NCBI GenBank assembly: GCA_963965975.1
Contig: OZ014411.1
Span: 9,363,501-9,427,500 of the forward strand
Length of the DNA stretch: 64,000 bases
Origin: Xestospongia bergquistia
Taxonomy: Eukaryota > Porifera > Demospongiae > Haplosclerida > Petrosiidae
Direction of reading: 5' to 3'
Part shown: positions 59,642-64,000 of the stretch, in pieces
Numbering within the stretch: position 1 is the first letter of the stretch
Layout: each line of letters begins with the position of its first letter
Made by a program: the position numbers and the translations under genes
The notes under the pieces: model-generated
Seen by the model: only the letters and a program-made list of their open reading frames with translations
The model's database searches: none
Told to the model about the DNA's origin: nothing

Positions 59642-60061
59642 ATGGAGGAGACAGAAGTCAGGGACCACTTTAAAGCAATTACATTAAATTCCAATTCAAG
59701 TCCTGCAGTAGAACTGATAGAGATCTCTACAACTCAAAATATTACTACCAAAATAAGTTATAAGACAAACAAAGTGAATTGCTGGCTCTCTAATTCACAA
59801 GATGATACTACTACCTGCTGTTGTTGTAATATTTCATCTAAAGTAGCAAAATATCTTAAATTATCAGGACTTATTACTGGTATAGTCATTGGATTGATGT
59901 TGTTCTCTATTCCCATAATAACTTATTATGTCCTAGTAAGTGAATAATAAAGTATCAATAATTATGTATCATTAAGTGATTTTTATATTGTCTTGTTACA
60001 TTCATAGGAAATGAGGAGTATACAATCCAACATTAAGATATCATATACTACTAATACAACT
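59642..60061 (+). CDS. Receptor N-terminal cassette J (exons 1-2), no body
   Basis: Exon 1 (59642-59935, 98 codons, open) and exon 2 (60008-60061) with good donors. Encodes the cytosolic tail with TCCCCNISSK and the membrane anchor. It differs from the family by Cys to Tyr just before the anchor and Lys-Arg to Asn-Cys (VNCW for VKRW). No cysteine-rich or 7TM exons follow in the window. It could be spliced to a body beyond the edge, skipping K, or be a non-functional duplicate. Like I, it lacks the conserved upstream motif, so its own promoter is doubtful. Confidence 0.5.
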
Positions 60062-60608
60062 GTAAGTTAAACAATATTACCAACTTTTTATTATTTAAAA
60101 TACCACAAAAGAAAATATGCAAATACATAATTATGGATAAATAGAAGCTGCTGCTATTATTAAATTAGTAGTCATGACAACAGTGATAATGTTTTTCTAA
60201 TTCATAATTACTTTGCCATTGGTTGCATGGAAGAAATGTTTTTGTTTTGTTTACTAATTACTATGAAATAGATTGTTTGAATGACATCTCATAAAATAGA
60301 AGACTGACAACAGTACAACTGCACACTAAGTTTATTTACTAATAATTAGTAAATAGAGACTGAAGCCATCACTATGAATGAGTACTTAGTCTGTTAGTAT
60401 GTCCCCTTACTAAGAAGTTGTGTAGGTGAAGTACATGAATGATAGTAATTAGTACTCAAAACAGGATGTGTCTATAAATGTATTTTATATGAAGGATGCA
60501 TGCTTGCTATCTAATGGACTATGCTGGGTTTTATCTACTGGGAGTTGAAAGGATGGGGGAAGCTTCCCCCCTAACTCAGTAACTTCCCCCCCAAAAAATT
60601 TACAGTGA
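60062..60608. other. Intron-2-like DNA after cassette J
   Basis: Matches 58486-59035 and, less closely, intron 2 of other copies. Contains a palindromic GGGGGAAGCTTCCCCCC and a C-rich run. Confidence 0.5.
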
Positions 60609-60770
60609 TTTAGTTGCATGAAATTAATAAAAACAAGATTGAGAACTAGGATGGGAGAAGAAACATTAGAACATGCAATGAGAATATTTATTGAAGGACC
60701 TGAACGTTTAACAGATAAAACACAGGAAGAAATTATTGAAAATTACAAAAAGTCAAGAAAAGAAAAATAG
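60609..60770 (+). pseudogene. hAT transposase C-terminal fragment
   Basis: 53 codons to a TAG: FSCMKLIKTRLRTRMGEETL then EHAMRIFIEGPERL. This has the pattern of the hAT dimerisation domain tail of ZNF862-like proteins (IKTxLRxRM, IEGP). TGA lies directly upstream in frame, and no catalytic region is nearby. The first ~40 bp is also present at the end of the previous duplicated unit (59030-59067), so the duplication breakpoint cut this relic. Confidence 0.65.
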
Positions 60771-61569
60771 CATTGTAATGAATAATTACTGTTTATTCTC
60801 TTTAGTTATTCACAACATGTTATTCAATAAAGCTAAAGTGCATTGGAAGTCAACTTCTCCCCCCCCCCCCCCTCCAAAAAAAATCTATATAGAACACTAC
60901 TATGTATTAATTAAAACAATCAATCTGTCTTAACAATATTATATAATAATGACAGGTTTGGTTCACAGTTAAAATTATTTGGTTGACGTAAGCAATTATA
61001 ATATATAGGTACATGATATAAATGACTATGTAGGGATGGTCCAGATTGTCAAATAAAATGTATTGGCAGAAAATGATATCACTCAAATCTGAACAAAATC
61101 TTTCAATTCTTTTGAGTATTTTTTTCTGTGATAATCCTTTCATTATGACTTAGTGATAGGTTAAGCAATGTTTCCAAGTATTATAGACACAATTAGTAAA
61201 ATGTTGAATTTTGTCATCTTTTCTCTGACTCTGCCTTTGTTATACCTCTAAACAATTTAGACACCAAATTCACAGAGGTAACACACTTAACTACAATGTG
61301 TTGCCTTCTTAGGTCTCAGTTTGAGCACTTCACTTTATCATAGCTTTAGTATTAGGAGTGATAATGTAGTTGAAGAGCCAAATATAATATAATATATAAT
61401 AGATGAGTAATATTTATTGGAGAAGGTGTAGCTAATGATGTGTATAAAAGCAAACACATGGGCATTAGACATAATATAGCTACCTTATTGCAATCAATGA
61501 ATGTTATTAAAGTGTACTACAAATATAAACATAAATATTACTATAATAACATGCTGTAATGTAGTACTG
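60771..61569. other. Spacer before cassette K
   Basis: Non-coding. Intron-2-like blocks recur (AAAATTATTTGGTTGACG near 60970, TTTAGACACCAAATTCACAG near 61256). A run of 13 C at about 60859. Confidence 0.5.
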
Positions 61570-61570
61570 T

Positions 61571-61620
61571 ACACATACCTGTCAAGCAAGTTTATGATAC
61601 CAGTTTGGGAATAAATTCAA
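61571..61620 (+). promoter_or_regulatory. Conserved upstream motif, cassette K
   Basis: ACACATACCTGTCAAGCAAG followed by TTTATGATACCAGTTT, about 45-90 bp before the exon 1 start, as in B, D and G. Present here but absent before I and J. Confidence 0.5.
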
Positions 61621-61663
61621 ATTCGAATTCCGTTTTGTTAGTCACAGTGTCTGGCTGATAAAT

Positions 61664-62064
61664 TATGGAGGAAACAGGAAGTCAGAGTCCATATTAAATT
61701 AGAATCCAATTCACGTCCTGCAGTAGAACAGATAGAGATGTCTACAACTCAAGATATTACTACCAAAATAAGTTATAAGAAAAACAAAGTGAAGAGATGG
61801 CTCTCTAATTCACAAGATGATACCACTACCTGCTGTTGTTGTAATATTTCATCTAAAGTAGCAAAATGTCTTGATTTATCAGGACTTGTTACTGTTATAG
61901 TCATTGTACTGATGTTGTTATCTATTCCTATAATAAGTCATTTTGTCCTAGTAAGTGAATAATAAAGCATCAATAAATATCATTAAATGATTTTTTTGTT
62001 ACATTTATAGGAAATGAGGAGTATACAGCACAACATGAACACACCATATACTACTAATACAACA
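61664..62064 (+). CDS. 5' end of a further receptor copy K (exons 1-2), partial at window edge
   Basis: Exon 1 (61664-61950) and exon 2 (62011-62064) have good splice sites. The first codons are frameshifted (a one-base gain and about eight bases lost, giving TAA within 11 codons). A downstream Met at 61738 restores a 71-codon exon 1 that still contains the Lys-rich stretch, TCCCCNISSK and the anchor. The window ends in the conserved block that lies about 100-200 bp before exon 3 in other copies, so a cysteine-rich domain exon is expected just past 64000. Either a shortened N-terminus is used or the copy is dying. Confidence 0.6.
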
Positions 62065-64000
62065 GTAAGTTAAAGATTATTGTCAACTTTTTCATTATTT
62101 AAAACATCACAAAAAGAAAATATGCATACATTGATAATGGATATATAGAAGCTGCTGCTGTTATTAAATTGATTAGTGAAGATAACAGTGATATAGATGT
62201 TTTTCTGATTCATAAATACTTTGACTGCACTCAAGAAATGTTCTGCATTGTTTACTAATTATTATGAATAGATTGTTTGAATGACTTCTCATAAAATAGA
62301 AGACTGACAACAGTACAACTGCACACTAAGTTTATTTACTAATAATTAGTAATTAGAGACTGAAGCCATCATTATGAATGAGTAGTTAGTCTGTATGTAT
62401 GTCCACTTACTAAGTTGCGTAGGTGAAGTACATGAATGATAGTAATTAGTACCCAAAACAGGATATGTCTATAAATGTATTTTATATGAAGGATGCATGC
62501 TTGCTGACTATGTATCAATTAAAACTATCAATCTGTTTTAATAATAGTATATAATAATAATTGGTTTGGTTCACAGTAAAAATTAATTGGTTGATTTAAG
62601 CAATTACGATATATCAGGTAAATGATATAAGTAACTATGTAGGGAAGATCCAGATTGTCAATTATAATGTATTGGGAGAAAATGATCTCACTCAAATCTG
62701 ATCAAAATCTTTCAATTCTTTTGGAGTATTCCTTTGTATGATAATCCCTTCAACAAGTTTTCTAAGCATTATAGACACAATTAATAAAATGTTGGATTTG
62801 GCCATCTTTCCTCTGTCACTGCCTCTGTGGTAACCCTAAACAGTTTAGACACCAAATTCACAGTGGTAACATACTTAACTACAAAGTGTTGCCTTCTTAG
62901 GTGTCAGTTTAAGTGCTTAAGAAGAAAAACCAGGATTTCAACAGTTCGCTATCAACAACTACAATTAGGCTTAATTAAGAGAAATACACAATTTCCTTAT
63001 CCAGTATTTGTGAATTCATTTTAAATCCTTATTATAGAGTAGTATGATTAATTTGCACCAATTAACAAGATAGCTTACTTTACAGGTAATATGTGTATTT
63101 AAACTCCAGAATAACTTTACCTAGTTTTGTCTCCATGCTCCTTAATATTTCATGTTATAGGAGTCTGGTCAATTCTATATTCCATAGTAATCCATCTATG
63201 TAAACCACAAATTAGTTGTTAAAATGAGATATTAATTTCTACAGTGATACAGGAGTCTGGTCAACTGACTTAATACTTACTTTATCACAGCTTTTGAATT
63301 CAGTGTGGAATGTATGTTGAAGAGCCAAAGTGATTGACAAATACAACTTGATGACTGTAATGTTTATAACATATTATTAATAAAATGATGTATGGTGAAT
63401 AGTAAACATAGATAGAGAAGATATTCAAATTAACATGTTGATAAGACAAAGAATAATAGCAAAACACAATATGAATATTAAGTAGATGCTACTATATAGT
63501 GAACTGTCTATAATCAGTATATATCAACACTATGAACAGTGTTTGGATCTTTCTTATCTTTAGCTGTTGTTAATATCTTGATAAAGTAATGATTACATAT
63601 AGAACAATTCATTCAATACTATCAATCCAATCAATTGATTAATTAATCTAAAAAAATCTAATTTATCAGTACAAATTTTTGTAGATTGTTAAGATTGATA
63701 GAAAATATTTGTTAATTTTTAGGTCAATTATGTTAAAGTAGCTTTAGACAAAATAAATATCAATGTGTTAAAATTATATAAGACAATTTCTGTGCAATGT
63801 ACATAGATGATTTGTCATATCTAACATTAAGATTAAATGTAGAAGATAGAGCATTTAGAATGATATAGATTGGTTTGTAGTACTTAAATAGTAATATGTC
63901 ACCATAATATCACTATTGCATTTGACACCTGACAACACAATTATAATCAATATAAGCAATCAAAGATTGCAATAATTTATAAAGTCTGTATTTGTTAACA
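62065..64000 (+). other. Intron 2 of copy K (runs off the window)
   Basis: Alignable with intron 2 of the other copies throughout: GTGAATTCATTTTAAATCC near 63009, TCAGTGTGGAATGTATGTTG near 63300, TGTGCAATGTACATAGATG near 63791 and AAAGTCTGTA…TGTTAACA at the edge. No exon is seen. Confidence 0.65.

Larger units (their letters stand above)
57496..60644 (+). repeat. 1.57-kb tandem segmental duplication (cassettes I and J)
   Basis: 57496-59067 and 59068-60644 are near-identical, with an offset of 1572 bp (exon 1 at 58070 and 59642). The repeated unit comprises intron-2-like DNA, exon 1, exon 2, more intron-2 DNA and a C-rich block. The junction falls inside a hAT transposase remnant that is complete only in the second unit. 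Differences are mostly single bases plus a 4-bp deletion in cassette I. Confidence 0.92.

Overview
The window is eukaryotic and reads as an early-branching animal, most plausibly a demosponge such as Amphimedon. The basis is AT-rich DNA, many short GT-AG introns (about 50-120 bp), compact animal housekeeping genes and an expanded Frizzled-type receptor family. The species is an inference, not something the sequence proves.

Positions 1-9.4 kb hold three recognisable single-copy genes: LRMDA (leucine-rich repeat protein, + strand, 7 exons, one intron with U12-type AT-AC signals), DPH1 (diphthamide synthesis, + strand, 2 exons) and MFSD5 (major facilitator, - strand). A five-copy 86-bp tandem repeat and a TA/TACA microsatellite lie upstream. 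9.4-12.7 kb is intergenic with two copies of a palindromic MITE.

From 12.7 kb to the right edge the window is one tandem array of a single receptor family, all on the + strand. Five copies can be assembled completely (A 12685-15570, B 17174-22883, C 28448-32311, D 34499-40075, G 47504-52272). Each has 10 exons with the same intron phases and gives about 658-671 aa. The product has an N-terminal cytosolic tail with a Cys cluster, one membrane anchor, a two-exon Frizzled-type cysteine-rich domain (closest in pattern to ROR/MuSK and FSL proteins), and a seven-helix region with class F (Frizzled/Smoothened) landmarks. That makes eight predicted membrane segments, with both ends cytosolic.

Between the complete copies lie decayed ones (23.3-23.9, 25.4-26.2, 33.8-34.0, 41.6-43.2, 44.2-45.6 and 53.6-56.0 kb). 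At the right end are repeated two-exon N-terminal cassettes without bodies (56.8, 58.1, 59.6 and 61.7 kb). The last cassette has the family's upstream motif and probably belongs to a gene continuing past the edge.

The array is littered with mobile DNA: a ~615-bp TTAACC-ended element (three copies plus a relative), the palindromic MITE in intron 2 of C, D and G, a hAT-type MITE with an 8-bp target duplication and a nested foldback, a 610-bp foldback element, a Ty3/gypsy-like integrase relic, a hAT transposase tail, and a displaced piece of cystinosin. The picture is a recently expanding gene family, with births by unequal crossing-over and frequent deaths, encoding cell-surface receptors of unknown ligand.
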